Notes under the pieces: model-generated
What the model was told of the DNA's origin: nothing
Database searches by the model: none
What the model saw: only the letters and a program-made list of their open reading frames with translations
Part shown: one piece after another, positions 9,018-17,336 of the stretch
Layout of the letters: the number at the start of each line of letters is the position of its first letter
How positions within the stretch are numbered: position 1 is the stretch's first letter
Made by a program: the position numbers and the translations under genes
NCBI RefSeq assembly: GCF_021012875.1
Contig: NZ_JAJMZJ010000001.1
Span: 124,001-188,000 of the forward strand
DNA: 64,000 nucleotides
Source: Peptoniphilus sp. KCTC 25270
GTDB lineage: Bacteria; Bacillota; Clostridia; Tissierellales; Peptoniphilaceae
Reading direction: 5' to 3'

Positions 9018-10604
9018 TTAATTGTGATAGATTGTTGTATCTTTTACTAATAAAAGAAGCACAATATCCGCAACAAGCATTAGTAATGTTACCAATAAAC
9101 AGAATAGATAAGGGAAAAATTGTATCATTTGATATCCAATAAGAAGGATAATCGCGGACAAAATTAAATTCCCGAATCCGGTAAAGAAGGCTTGTTTGGA
9201 TTGTTTTGCCAATTGTTTTGGGTCGTCCCAAGTATAATTAGCGAAGGTTAAGTCGAAAAATAGCCCGAGTCCGTTGTTAAAGATCATATAAAAAAGTGGG
9301 CCAAAGAAAATAAGCGGTAGATAGCTTGGGGATGGCTTTAGAGAAATCATAACCAAGACAAAGGAAAGAAGGAAGACGGGAAACACCTGCACAAGTCCAG
9401 AGGTTAATTTTGCTAAGAAAATTTTCTGCCCAGAAAGGGGAAGAACATAGGTGTTATAGGCCATGCGACTTTCTAGACTAAATTGGAAACAAGAGATATT
9501 TGCCGTTCCCACAAGGAAAAACATAGCGAAAAAAACAAGGGTGTCTTTTGTTAAATAGCCAAAGGTCATTTCTTCTAAAGCGAAGTTTTTCAGAGAAGGA
9601 ACAAAGGTAAGAGCGGCTAGAATCAACATAAAAAATACAGAAATAAATGTATTGGCTACAATGGCGCTATTGCTCCAATAAAGAGAAATTTCTTTTTTTA
9701 CCAAAGCCACAAAAGGCTTTTGCACTCGGAGGTCTTTTGTATTTACTTTTTTTGCTTTTTTCTGTGAAGCAGATTTTTCGTTGAGGATATGATATTTTTC
9801 CTTTAGGAGGAAGAATAATAGCCCCATAAAAATTACAGCAAAAAGGAAGAAGAACAAAAGATAGATGTAGCTTCCGGTGAAAGTTTTAGAAGCCAACTGG
9901 AAAATAGGGATGGAATGAACATGATTGAGATAAAAATCTCCCACTCCTTGGAATCCGCTAAAAGCCTGTTGGAAATAAACAACAAAGAAAACCAACATAA
10001 ACAACATTCGGATCAAAGATACACCCCATCTAGAGAGGTGGAACTTTGAGAGAAGAAAGATAAATAATAAGCGGATGAACATTCCAAAGGCCAATCCTCC
10101 CAAACCGCCAGCAGTGGTTAAAAACAAATGGAAGAAAATAGGGGCGATATGGGACTTTCCAAAATAAACGCAGACCAAAGTAGGAATGGTATATAGAAAA
10201 GTAGGAAGAATCATGGTAAGGACAAATCCAATGTATTTGGATAAGAAGATTTCCATTTTTTCTACAGGTAAGGCCCATAAAGTATCCTGATCAAAGGAGT
10301 TAAAAAAAGTATTTTTCCCCATAAAAAAGCCAAAAAGAATGGCAATAATTAAAATGGAGAGAAGATGCAAATCGCCAGCAGCATAGAAAATTTCTGTGGA
10401 TATATCCAAACTTGCCGATGGAGCGGTGGAATCTTCTAACCCTACTGCATAACCTAATGTGAACATAGGAACAAAGATGCCTAAAGATAGAGAAGAAAAT
10501 AACATAAGGATGTAGATAAAAATAGAAAAGGCTTTGTTTTTCTTCGTTAGTGTGGCGAGATTTCGTTTGATTTCCAAACGGATTAAAGTAGAAAGATTAT
10601 TCAT
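9018..10604 (-). CDS. ABC transporter permease
   Basis: 528-residue integral membrane protein with about 12 hydrophobic segments and a cytoplasmic charged stretch in the middle (KSASQKKAKKVNTKDLRVQ, near residue 285). It partners the ATPase encoded just upstream; the two genes overlap by 8 nt. The length and double-size layout resemble the ABC-2-like permeases of Bacillota annotated as putative ABC_tran_2 proteins, which work with a single ATPase. Start MNNLSTLIRLEIKRN is typical of this group. Direction is probably export; substrate unknown. Confidence 0.85.
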   Translation of the reverse strand: MNNLSTLIRLEIKRNLATLTKKNKAFSIFIYILMLFSSLSLGIFVPMFTLGYAVGLEDSTAPSASLDISTEIFYAAGDLHLLSILIIAILFGFFMGKNTFFNSFDQDTLWALPVEKMEIFLSKYIGFVLTMILPTFLYTIPTLVCVYFGKSHIAPIFFHLFLTTAGGLGGLAFGMFIRLLFIFLLSKFHLSRWGVSLIRMLFMLVFFVVYFQQAFSGFQGVGDFYLNHVHSIPIFQLASKTFTGSYIYLLFFFLFAVIFMGLLFFLLKEKYHILNEKSASQKKAKKVNTKDLRVQKPFVALVKKEISLYWSNSAIVANTFISVFFMLILAALTFVPSLKNFALEEMTFGYLTKDTLVFFAMFFLVGTANISCFQFSLESRMAYNTYVLPLSGQKIFLAKLTSGLVQVFPVFLLSFVLVMISLKPSPSYLPLIFFGPLFYMIFNNGLGLFFDLTFANYTWDDPKQLAKQSKQAFFTGFGNLILSAIILLIGYQMIQFFPYLFCLLVTLLMLVADIVLLLLVKDTTIYHN

Positions 10605-11313
10605 TGTCGCTCATCCTCTGTACAAATAAATCTTCAAGAGACACTTCAGAAAGAACGTCTTCCGTATTCCCAAATAAAACGAGGGAACCGTTTTTTATAA
10701 TGGCTACTTTGTTACAAAGTTTTTCTGCCACTTCCAAAACGTGGGTAGAGAAGAGGATGGTAACGCCCTCTTCCTTTGCCAAACGACGGAATTCTTCACG
10801 GACAAATCGTGTAGCCAAAGGATCCAAACCAACAAAAGGTTCATCTAGAAGAATCAGTTTTGGGCTGTGGATCAAGGCGCCAATCAAAGCAATTTTTTGT
10901 TGCATACCATGGCTATAGGAATCGATGCTTTCTCCCAAACGATCATAGATTCCAAAGGCCTGTCCGTAGGTTTCGATTTTTTCCTTGCGAACTTCATAGG
11001 GAAGAGAAAAAATATCGCCAATAAAATTTAGATAATCAATACCACGCATAAAGCCATAAAGTTCTGGATTGTCTGGAACGTAGGACAAAATTTTCTTTGT
11101 TTCTACACTTTCTTTTTCTACATCCATACCGTTGACAAAAATTTGTCCCCCGTCAAAGGGAATGAGTCCAACAATTGACTTTATAGTAGTTGTTTTTCCT
11201 GCGCCATTGGCGCCGATAAATGCACAAATATCCCCAGATTCTAAAGAAAAATCAATTTCGTGGAGAATTTTTTTCTCTCCGTAATATTTAACTAAATTTT
11301 CAATCTTTAACAT
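10597..11313 (-). CDS. ABC transporter ATP-binding protein
   Basis: 238-residue ATPase. Walker A GANGAGKTTT (about residue 34), Q-loop region, signature SHGMQQK, Walker B LILLDEPFVGLD and H-loop STHVLE are all intact. The type (DrrA/CcmA-like) is typical of exporters. It is the first gene of a leftward pair with the 528-residue permease; start ATG is preceded by GGGGG. Its promoter faces away from the thymidine kinase operon. Confidence 0.93.
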   Translation of the reverse strand: MLKIENLVKYYGEKKILHEIDFSLESGDICAFIGANGAGKTTTIKSIVGLIPFDGGQIFVNGMDVEKESVETKKILSYVPDNPELYGFMRGIDYLNFIGDIFSLPYEVRKEKIETYGQAFGIYDRLGESIDSYSHGMQQKIALIGALIHSPKLILLDEPFVGLDPLATRFVREEFRRLAKEEGVTILFSTHVLEVAEKLCNKVAIIKNGSLVLFGNTEDVLSEVSLEDLFVQRMSDNE

Positions 11314-11332
11314 AAAAACCCCCTTTTCTGCT

Positions 11333-11338
11333 ATTATA
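11333..11338 (-). promoter_or_regulatory. Extended -10 of ABC transporter promoter
   Basis: On the minus strand the sequence TATGC followed by TATAAT (plus-strand ATTATA at 11333-11338) forms an extended -10 about 20 nt upstream of the ATPase start. The -35 is poor. Confidence 0.45.
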
Positions 11339-11388
11339 GCATAGGAAGAAAAATATTACTAAGAGATAAACAATCGTTGGAAATGATA

Positions 11389-11418
11389 TTGACATAAATA
11401 AGTTTGAATTATTATAAT
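11389..11418 (+). promoter_or_regulatory. Promoter of tdk-psuK-psuG-gntR operon
   Basis: TTGACA at 11389-11394, 18-nt spacer, TATAAT at 11413-11418; consensus hexamers just upstream of the thymidine kinase ribosome site. Confidence 0.8.
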
Positions 11419-11434
11419 AAATGTGGAGGACAAA

Positions 11435-12007
11435 ATGCACCAATACAAAGGGAAGTTATTATTGCATACAGGAAGTATGTTTTCAGGAAAAACATCAAGT
11501 CTTGAGCGTGAAATAAAGCGGTTTCGAATTGCGGGATATCATACTTTGGTCTTTAAGCCATCGATTGACAATCGTAACAATCGAGACGCCATAAAAAGTC
11601 ATGACAACGAAGAAATTGATGCGTATTCTGTCGATACGGTGGCGGCTTTGGATGAAATTGCAGAAAGAGAAAAAGCCGATGTAATTGCAGTAGATGAGGT
11701 TCAATTTTTAGGTGGTTCTGTAGAGGAAGTATTGGCTGTTTTTAATAAATACCTAGACTGCGGAAAAACCGTTGTGTGCGCTGGATTGGATATGGATTTT
11801 GAAACCAATCCATTTGATCTTGTTAAAGAAATTATGGCAAGGGCTGATTATGTAGAAAAACACCACGCCGTTTGTGCTTCTTGTGGAGCGGATGCTTGGA
11901 TAAGCCATCGAACGACAAAAGAAGAGGAAAGAGTCGTAATCGGTGCAACAGAAAAATATGAGCCTTTATGCCGTGTTTGTTATAATTTGAAATTAAAAGG
12001 GGAATGA
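11435..12007 (+). CDS. tdk: Thymidine kinase (type II)
   Basis: Phosphorylates thymidine with ATP in deoxynucleotide salvage. 190 residues; P-loop TGSMFSGKTS at residues 12-21, AVDEVQF (Walker B and catalytic region), VVCAGLDMDF, and a zinc-binding lasso with paired cysteines (CASCGA and CRVC) near the C-terminus. ATG 11435 has GGAGG 6 nt upstream; the in-frame GTG at 11423 overlaps that site. Its stop overlaps the start of psuK (ATGA), linking pyrimidine salvage with pseudouridine breakdown. Confidence 0.95.
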   Translation: MHQYKGKLLLHTGSMFSGKTSSLEREIKRFRIAGYHTLVFKPSIDNRNNRDAIKSHDNEEIDAYSVDTVAALDEIAEREKADVIAVDEVQFLGGSVEEVLAVFNKYLDCGKTVVCAGLDMDFETNPFDLVKEIMARADYVEKHHAVCASCGADAWISHRTTKEEERVVIGATEKYEPLCRVCYNLKLKGE

Positions 12008-13125
12008 CTTCGATGACGCCAAGTGAAAAAAGAATAATGAAGATGATTCGTTCGAATCCTTATATTACCCAACAAGAAATTGCCGACGCTTTAGGAACGG
12101 CTCGCTCTTCTGTTGCTGTGCATATTTCCAATATGACAGCCAAGGGGATTATTTTAGGTAGAGGATATTTGTTGCCAGATACGAGCCAACATCCAAACGA
12201 AAAATTTGTTGTAGTTGTTGGAGGAGCCAATGTAGACATTGTTGGAAAATCTCATGCCCCCATGTTAATGGATGATTCCAATCCAGGAGAAATTACCATG
12301 TCTGCCGGTGGCGTAGGCTTTAACATTGCCTCAAATTTATCTTCTATGAAGGTAATGACAGAATTGATTGTGCCTTATGGGGGAGATGCAAGAAGCCAAT
12401 ATATTTTAAGAGAGAAAAATAAATTTTTACAAATGACTCATTCTCTACAATTCCCTGAAGAAACAACAGGAACCTACTTGGTTCTTATGGATCAGCAAGG
12501 GGAAATGTTAAGTGGAATCAACGATATGAGCATTACCAATAAAATTACTCCTAAATTGCTACATTCAAAAATTAACTTCTTAAATGAAGCATCTGTGGCT
12601 GTATTTGAAGCCAATTTATCGAAGAAAACATTGGAATTTTTGGTAGAGAATGTAAAGGCTCTAAAAGTGGTCGATGCCGTATCTTCTGCAAAAGCTCCAA
12701 GACTTGCTGATTGTTTAGATAAAATTGACGTCTTGAAATGCAACCAACATGAAGCCTCTGTATTGGCAGGGGTTTCCATTAGTAGCAATTCAGACATTAT
12801 AAAAGCAGGTCGTGTTTTGCGAGAAAAAGGCGTTGGTACAGTTGTAATTACAGCAGGATCTGATGGAGCTTTTATTCTTCGGGAAGAAGAATCTTACCAT
12901 TTCTATTCAAAAAATTTAAATATCGTAAATGTTACAGGAGCAGGAGATGCTTTCTGTGCAATTATGGTTCATGGATTGATTCGTGATTTGGAAATTATAG
13001 ACATTTTTAAGAATGCCATGGCAGCAAGTCGATTAATTATTCAAAGTAACAACAGCCATTTGACTTCCGTAACAGAAGAAGAATTGGAAAGAGAGAAAAA
13101 AGAGGTTAACTATGAAATCATTTGA
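12004..13125 (+). CDS. psuK: Pseudouridine kinase with N-terminal HTH (PfkB family)
   Basis: 373 residues. The first ~57 residues form a winged-helix domain (ITQQEIADALGTARSSVAVH...GIILGRGYLL). The rest is a PfkB ribokinase fold: FVVVVGGANVDIVG at the start, NPGEITMSAGGVGFNIA, and the C-terminal anion-hole/catalytic motif VTGAGDAFCA. Phosphorylation of pseudouridine is inferred from the next gene, psuG, with which it overlaps by 14 nt. HTH fusion suggests the enzyme may also act on transcription; this fusion is known in PfkB kinases of Bacillota. ATG 12004 has AAAGGGG upstream and overlaps the tdk stop. Confidence 0.88.
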   Translation: MTSMTPSEKRIMKMIRSNPYITQQEIADALGTARSSVAVHISNMTAKGIILGRGYLLPDTSQHPNEKFVVVVGGANVDIVGKSHAPMLMDDSNPGEITMSAGGVGFNIASNLSSMKVMTELIVPYGGDARSQYILREKNKFLQMTHSLQFPEETTGTYLVLMDQQGEMLSGINDMSITNKITPKLLHSKINFLNEASVAVFEANLSKKTLEFLVENVKALKVVDAVSSAKAPRLADCLDKIDVLKCNQHEASVLAGVSISSNSDIIKAGRVLREKGVGTVVITAGSDGAFILREEESYHFYSKNLNIVNVTGAGDAFCAIMVHGLIRDLEIIDIFKNAMAASRLIIQSNNSHLTSVTEEELEREKKEVNYEII

Positions 13126-14035
13126 GATTTTGAAAGATAAATATATGGATATTCATCCAGAAGTAAAAGAAGCTTTGGATTCAGGCAAACCAGTGGTGGC
13201 TTTAGAATCTACGATTATTTCTCACGGGATGCCTTATCCAAAAAACTTAGAAACGGCCAAAGCTTGTGAAGAAATTTTAAGAGAAACAGGCGTTGTCCCA
13301 GCGACAACAGCGATTATTAACGGTCGTATAAAAGTCGGCTTAACAGCAGAAGAGTTGGAATTTATGGCCACATCAAAAGATGTAATTAAATCCAGCCGTA
13401 GAGACTATGCCCACGTTGTGGCCAATGGATTAAATGGGGCCACAACGGTTGCCACATCCATTATTACAGCTCGTTTGGCCGGGATTCCAATTTTGGTAAC
13501 AGGAGGAATCGGTGGCGTTCATAGAGGCGCCCAAGAAACCTTCGATATCTCTCGTGACTTACAAGAATTAGCAGGAACGGATATCGCCGTAGTTTGTGCT
13601 GGATGCAAATCCATTTTAGACATTGGATTGACTTTAGAATATTTAGAAACTTTTGGCGTTCCTGTATTGGGCTACAAAACCGATGAAATGCCCGCGTTCT
13701 TTACACAAAAAAGTGGCCACAAATTAGATTATCGTTACGATAGCCCAGAAGAAATGGCAAAATCCATTCGAACCAAATGGGAATTGGGCTTAGAAGGCGG
13801 CGTATTGGTAGCCAATCCAATTCCAAAGGAAGATGCGATGGACGAAGAAGTCATTGAAAAAGCCATTGCAGAAGCCGTTGAAGATGCAAAAAAACAAGGA
13901 ATCCACGGGAAAGAAAGCACGCCATTTTTGTTGAGCCGAGTTTTGGAAGCAACCGGCGGGGATTCTTTGGAATCGAACATCGCATTGGTTCTAAACAATA
14001 CAAGACTAGGAGCAGAAATCGCAAAATCCTTGTAA
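13112..14035 (+). CDS. psuG: Pseudouridine-5'-phosphate glycosidase
   Basis: Splits pseudouridine 5'-phosphate into uracil and ribose 5-phosphate. 307 residues, matching the family size. Conserved blocks: VVALESTIISHGMPYP, VPATTAIINGRIKVGL, TTVATSIITARLAGIPILVTGGIGGVHRGA and DISRDLQELAGT, with the catalytic lysine region CAGCKSILDIGLTLEYLET. Coupled to psuK by overlap. Together with PsuK and thymidine kinase it forms a nucleoside salvage unit. Confidence 0.95.
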   Translation: MKSFEILKDKYMDIHPEVKEALDSGKPVVALESTIISHGMPYPKNLETAKACEEILRETGVVPATTAIINGRIKVGLTAEELEFMATSKDVIKSSRRDYAHVVANGLNGATTVATSIITARLAGIPILVTGGIGGVHRGAQETFDISRDLQELAGTDIAVVCAGCKSILDIGLTLEYLETFGVPVLGYKTDEMPAFFTQKSGHKLDYRYDSPEEMAKSIRTKWELGLEGGVLVANPIPKEDAMDEEVIEKAIAEAVEDAKKQGIHGKESTPFLLSRVLEATGGDSLESNIALVLNNTRLGAEIAKSL

Positions 14036-14059
14036 AAGTTTATAAATAGGAGAAGTATT

Positions 14060-14743
14060 GTGGGAGAGAATAAAAACAATTTATCACAAGAAGCATATGA
14101 TATTTTGCTAAGAGAGATTATGACTTTGGAGTTGGCCCCCAATCAACCTGTAAAAGAAGTCGAAGTAAGCTCTCGATTAAATATAAGTCGAACCCCCGTA
14201 CGGACAGCCATTCAAAAATTATTATCTTATGGATTTATAAAGCAAGACCCCATCAAAGGAAATGTCGTGGCCGATATGTCTGTGGAGCATTTTGAAAAAA
14301 TATTTCAAGTGCGAGAAGCCTTTGAGTATTCCTCTGTTATAGCAGCAACGAAAAAATGGGAAACAAAAGATTTGCTAGAAATAGAAGAAAAATACATCCA
14401 TAACAATGAAGAAGAAATGATAGAATCTACAGACAATGTAAGCCTGTTCTTAAAAGATATGAATTTCCATAAATCCATTGCAAAAATTGGTGGAAATGAA
14501 ATTTTATATGGAGGCTTAAGCATCATTATTGATCACTTCTTTCGTTACAACTATTTAGCCAATAAAATGAAGAGGCAATTCAAAAATCGTGGTGAACATC
14601 AAGCAATTTTAGATATGATTCGAACACGGAACTGTTTTTTAGCAGAAAATATGATGCGTCAACATTTGGCTACAGTGAAAGAAGAAATTTACGAAAATCT
14701 CACAAATATAGAATTGGTGAAATACCAAGACAACCCCCAATAA
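14060..14743 (+). CDS. GntR family regulator, FCD (FadR) type
   Basis: 227 residues. N-terminal winged helix with the GntR recognition segment LNISRTPVRTAIQKL; C-terminal all-helical FCD ligand domain with metal-type residues in DMNFHKSIAK, GEHQAILD and MRQHLATVKE. GTG 14060 is the start, with AGGAGAAG 5 nt upstream. It lies 24 nt after psuG with no terminator between, so it is the last gene of the tdk-psuKG operon. It is a clear paralogue of the next regulator (SRTPxRxAIQ and FHxxI shared). Target may be its own operon or the TRAP cluster; undetermined. Confidence 0.9.
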   Translation: MGENKNNLSQEAYDILLREIMTLELAPNQPVKEVEVSSRLNISRTPVRTAIQKLLSYGFIKQDPIKGNVVADMSVEHFEKIFQVREAFEYSSVIAATKKWETKDLLEIEEKYIHNNEEEMIESTDNVSLFLKDMNFHKSIAKIGGNEILYGGLSIIIDHFFRYNYLANKMKRQFKNRGEHQAILDMIRTRNCFLAENMMRQHLATVKEEIYENLTNIELVKYQDNPQ

Positions 14744-14780
14744 ATAGGCCCCAGGATTTCCTGGGGTCTATTTATTTAAG
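14739..14780 (+). terminator. Rho-independent terminator
   Basis: Long stem: AATAAATAG plus CCCCAGGA (14739-14756) pairs with TCCTGGGG plus CTATTTATT (14759-14776), with one G-T wobble and a two-base spacer. Ends the tdk-psuK-psuG-gntR unit. Confidence 0.85.
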
Positions 14781-14863
14781 TACAAGAAGAAGATTAGAGG
14801 TAGAAAAACAAAGTGAAATTAGATATAATAATTCATAGTGGAATTGTTATGATTGGAGGAAGT

Positions 14864-15559
14864 ATGAGTAGGTTTCAGTCAAAAAATAGCCAGTTATCAG
14901 CCGTTGCGTTTAACATAATAAAAGATGAAATATTGACCCTGAAACTTTTGCCAGGGCAACCAATTCGAGAGAAAGAATTGACAGAGCGATTGGAAATCAG
15001 TAGGACTCCCATACGAAGTGCAATTCAACAATTGACCAATGAAGGATTTATAGAATTTCATAAAACCAAAGGAAATTTGGTTTCAAAATTATCCGTAGAT
15101 CATTATCTAAAGATCTTTGACTTACGGGAGGCCTTAGAAATGGTCTCCATTCGTTTAGCAACACAGAATTGGACAAAAGAAGATATAGAAGCTCTAGAAA
15201 AGGAGTGGAGAGAACACAATCGAGAAGTGTCAAAAGATGTTCTGGATAAAGAAAAAATCTTGATGGCAGATGTAAATTTTCATGATTTAATTAGCAAAGC
15301 ATCCAAAAATGAATTAATTCAAGTAGAGTTAAAAAAAGTAAATGAAAAATTTTACAGATATAACTATTTAGCGGATACAATATTACGTTCTGGGAAGACA
15401 AATGAAGAGCACAAAGCGATTATTGAAATGATAAAAACGCGAAATTCTACCTTGGCGGAAAATATGATGGCCCAGCATTTGTATTGTGTGAAGAATGAAA
15501 CATTAATGAAATTATTAAATCAAAAAATTAATTTTTTTGAGCATACATGGAGTGAATAA
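14864..15559 (+). CDS. GntR family regulator, FCD (FadR) type, second copy
   Basis: 231 residues, same architecture as the preceding regulator: winged helix with LEISRTPIRSAIQQL and an FCD domain (DVNFHDLISK, NEEHKAIIE, MAQHLYCVK). ATG 14864 is chosen for GGAGGA at 14855-14860; upstream in-frame codons from 14813 overlap a -10-like TATAAT at 14824-14829, which fits a separate promoter. It sits between terminators and directly before the TRAP transporter genes, so control of that cluster is inferred. Confidence 0.9.
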   Translation: MSRFQSKNSQLSAVAFNIIKDEILTLKLLPGQPIREKELTERLEISRTPIRSAIQQLTNEGFIEFHKTKGNLVSKLSVDHYLKIFDLREALEMVSIRLATQNWTKEDIEALEKEWREHNREVSKDVLDKEKILMADVNFHDLISKASKNELIQVELKKVNEKFYRYNYLADTILRSGKTNEEHKAIIEMIKTRNSTLAENMMAQHLYCVKNETLMKLLNQKINFFEHTWSE

Positions 15560-15590
15560 AAAGCTTATCGTAAAAGATAAGCTTTTTTTA
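15558..15590 (+). terminator. Rho-independent terminator
   Basis: Perfect 12-bp stem AAAAAGCTTATC / GATAAGCTTTTT with a 6-nt loop and T-run, directly after the second GntR gene. Confidence 0.9.
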
Positions 15591-15619
15591 TTTATTAAAC
15601 TTGCAAAAAGAAAAATAAT

Positions 15620-15727
15620 ATGTATACTTATTATTAAGAGAGAAAACAACAAATTGTTAAAAAATCTGATTATATGTTAGTTTTTCTAGGGAAAGGGAAA
15701 ATATAACGTATACATATTATTATGAAG
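15620..15727 (+). promoter_or_regulatory. Two GTATAC-centred repeats upstream of dctP
   Basis: Two near-identical elements with a GTATAC core (15622-15627 and 15708-15713), each followed by TTATTATTA or ATATTATTA, 86 nt apart. GTATAC palindromes are the usual core of FCD-type GntR operators, so these are candidate sites for one or both neighbouring regulators. The second lies just before the dctP ribosome site, where a bound protein would block initiation. Confidence 0.55.
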
Positions 15728-15737
15728 GAGGTAATGT

Positions 15738-16835
15738 ATGAAGGCGAATGGAAAAGTTAAAAGTGTTGTGAAATCGTTATCAATATCTCTCCTTCTTTGT
15801 TTGCTTGTAGTCGCTGGGATTTTTGCAAAAGAAAGAAGCAATTTAAGCCAAGTGAACGAGGATGAGATTGTAGTAAGGATTGGACATGTTGCGGCGGAAG
15901 GGACGCCTATAGATTTAGGGTGTCTAAAGTTCAAAGAACTATTAGAAGAACGTTCTGGCAACAAATTTGATGTTCGAGTGTACCCGAATGGACAGTTGGG
16001 AGGAGATCGTCAAAGTATAGAAAGTGTGGCGCTAGGATATTTAACGGGAAGTTTACCAGGAGCTGGTGCCATAGCTGGATTTGAACCTAGATTCATGGTA
16101 AGTGACTTGCCTTTTTTGTATAAAGAAAAGGAAGACGCTTTCATGGCTTTCGATAATGAATTGGGTGGTAGGCTGGATACATATTTGAGCGATTTAGGCA
16201 TTCATAGTTTAGGCTATTGCGATACAGGTTATCGATATATCACGACAAATGGGATCGAGATTAAAAAGCCGGAGGACTTAAAAGGGATTAAAATTCGTAC
16301 AATGGAAAATCCAATCCATATTGATTCTTTTATTGCCTGGGGAGCAAGTCCGACGCCGATGAATTTTTCAGAAGTTTTCACAGGTCTTCAACAAGGAGCT
16401 GTAGATGCTCAAGAAAATCCTTTGCAAATTACAATTTCTTCCCGTTTTTATGAAGTTCAAGACACGCTATCTTTAACAGGGCATTTTTACGCATATGGTC
16501 CTCTAATCGTTGGACAACAATTTATGGAAAGTTTGTCTGAGGAAGATCGACAGTTAGTAAATGAATGTGGTAGAGAAGCTGTTTTATATGAACGCTATAT
16601 TTCTGAAAAAATGGAAGAGGAATATCTAGAAGAAGCGAAATCAAATGGAATGAATTTGGTGGAATTAACTCCAGAAGAAAAAAATGCTTTTATTGAGAGT
16701 GCATCTGATGTGTATGAGGATTTCTACAAGCAATATGCTGATGGAAAAGACTTGGTGGAGTTGGCTCGTCAATATGAAGGGGAAGGAAAAGAATTGTATA
16801 AAGGATATGAAGACCTTGAGGAAGGAGATAAATAG
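15738..16835 (+). CDS. dctP: TRAP transporter solute-binding protein, DctP family
   Basis: Extracytoplasmic binding protein that hands an organic acid to the DctQ/DctM permease. 365 residues. Basic N-terminus and hydrophobic stretch (LLLCLLVVAGIFAKE) form a signal peptide without a clear lipobox. Family blocks: HVAAEGTPIDLGCLKFKELL, VYPNGQLGGDRQSIE, the ligand-arginine region LKGIKIRTMENP and GLQQGAVDAQENP. ATG 15738 follows GGAGG. The ligand is not known; the enzymes downstream suggest a 2-oxo or 2-hydroxy acid. Confidence 0.93.
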   Translation: MKANGKVKSVVKSLSISLLLCLLVVAGIFAKERSNLSQVNEDEIVVRIGHVAAEGTPIDLGCLKFKELLEERSGNKFDVRVYPNGQLGGDRQSIESVALGYLTGSLPGAGAIAGFEPRFMVSDLPFLYKEKEDAFMAFDNELGGRLDTYLSDLGIHSLGYCDTGYRYITTNGIEIKKPEDLKGIKIRTMENPIHIDSFIAWGASPTPMNFSEVFTGLQQGAVDAQENPLQITISSRFYEVQDTLSLTGHFYAYGPLIVGQQFMESLSEEDRQLVNECGREAVLYERYISEKMEEEYLEEAKSNGMNLVELTPEEKNAFIESASDVYEDFYKQYADGKDLVELARQYEGEGKELYKGYEDLEEGDK

Positions 16836-17336
16836 ATGAAAATATTGAGATTCTTGGATGAAAATCTAGAAAAGTATTTTGGTCTGGCATCTTTAGTATT
16901 TATGGTACTTATCATTACCTTACAAGTATTGGCTAGATTTGTAGGTTGGTCGCTACCGTGGACTGAAGAGGTTACAAGATATGTGATGCTGTGGCAAATA
17001 TGGTTAGGTGCATCTTATGCGGTAAAAACAGATTCTCATTTACGTATTGAATTTATTCGAGATAAATTTGAAGGGAAAAGTCGCATAAAAATGGAATTAA
17101 TCGTTACTTGTGTTTGGTTAATTTTCTCCTTGTGGCTAGCAACAAAGGGAACATTAGTGACGCGCTTTATTTTAGGTAGCGGGCAGTTTTCGCCAGCAAT
17201 GCAGATTCCAATGGGTTGGGCTTATGCATCCGTTCCTATTGGCTGTGCTCTGATGAGTATTCGTTTGATTCAAAAAATGAAAAAACTGTTTGAAGCTTAT
17301 AATGGGGCTTATGTAGAAGGAGGAAACAAATGTTAA
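16836..17336 (+). CDS. dctQ: TRAP transporter small permease, DctQ
   Basis: 166-residue membrane protein with four hydrophobic segments and the DctQ pattern LPWTEEVTRYVMLWQIWLG near residue 40 and a KTDSHLRIEFI segment after it. Starts at the base after the dctP stop and overlaps dctM by 7 nt. Forms the membrane complex with DctM. Confidence 0.92.
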   Translation: MKILRFLDENLEKYFGLASLVFMVLIITLQVLARFVGWSLPWTEEVTRYVMLWQIWLGASYAVKTDSHLRIEFIRDKFEGKSRIKMELIVTCVWLIFSLWLATKGTLVTRFILGSGQFSPAMQIPMGWAYASVPIGCALMSIRLIQKMKKLFEAYNGAYVEGGNKC

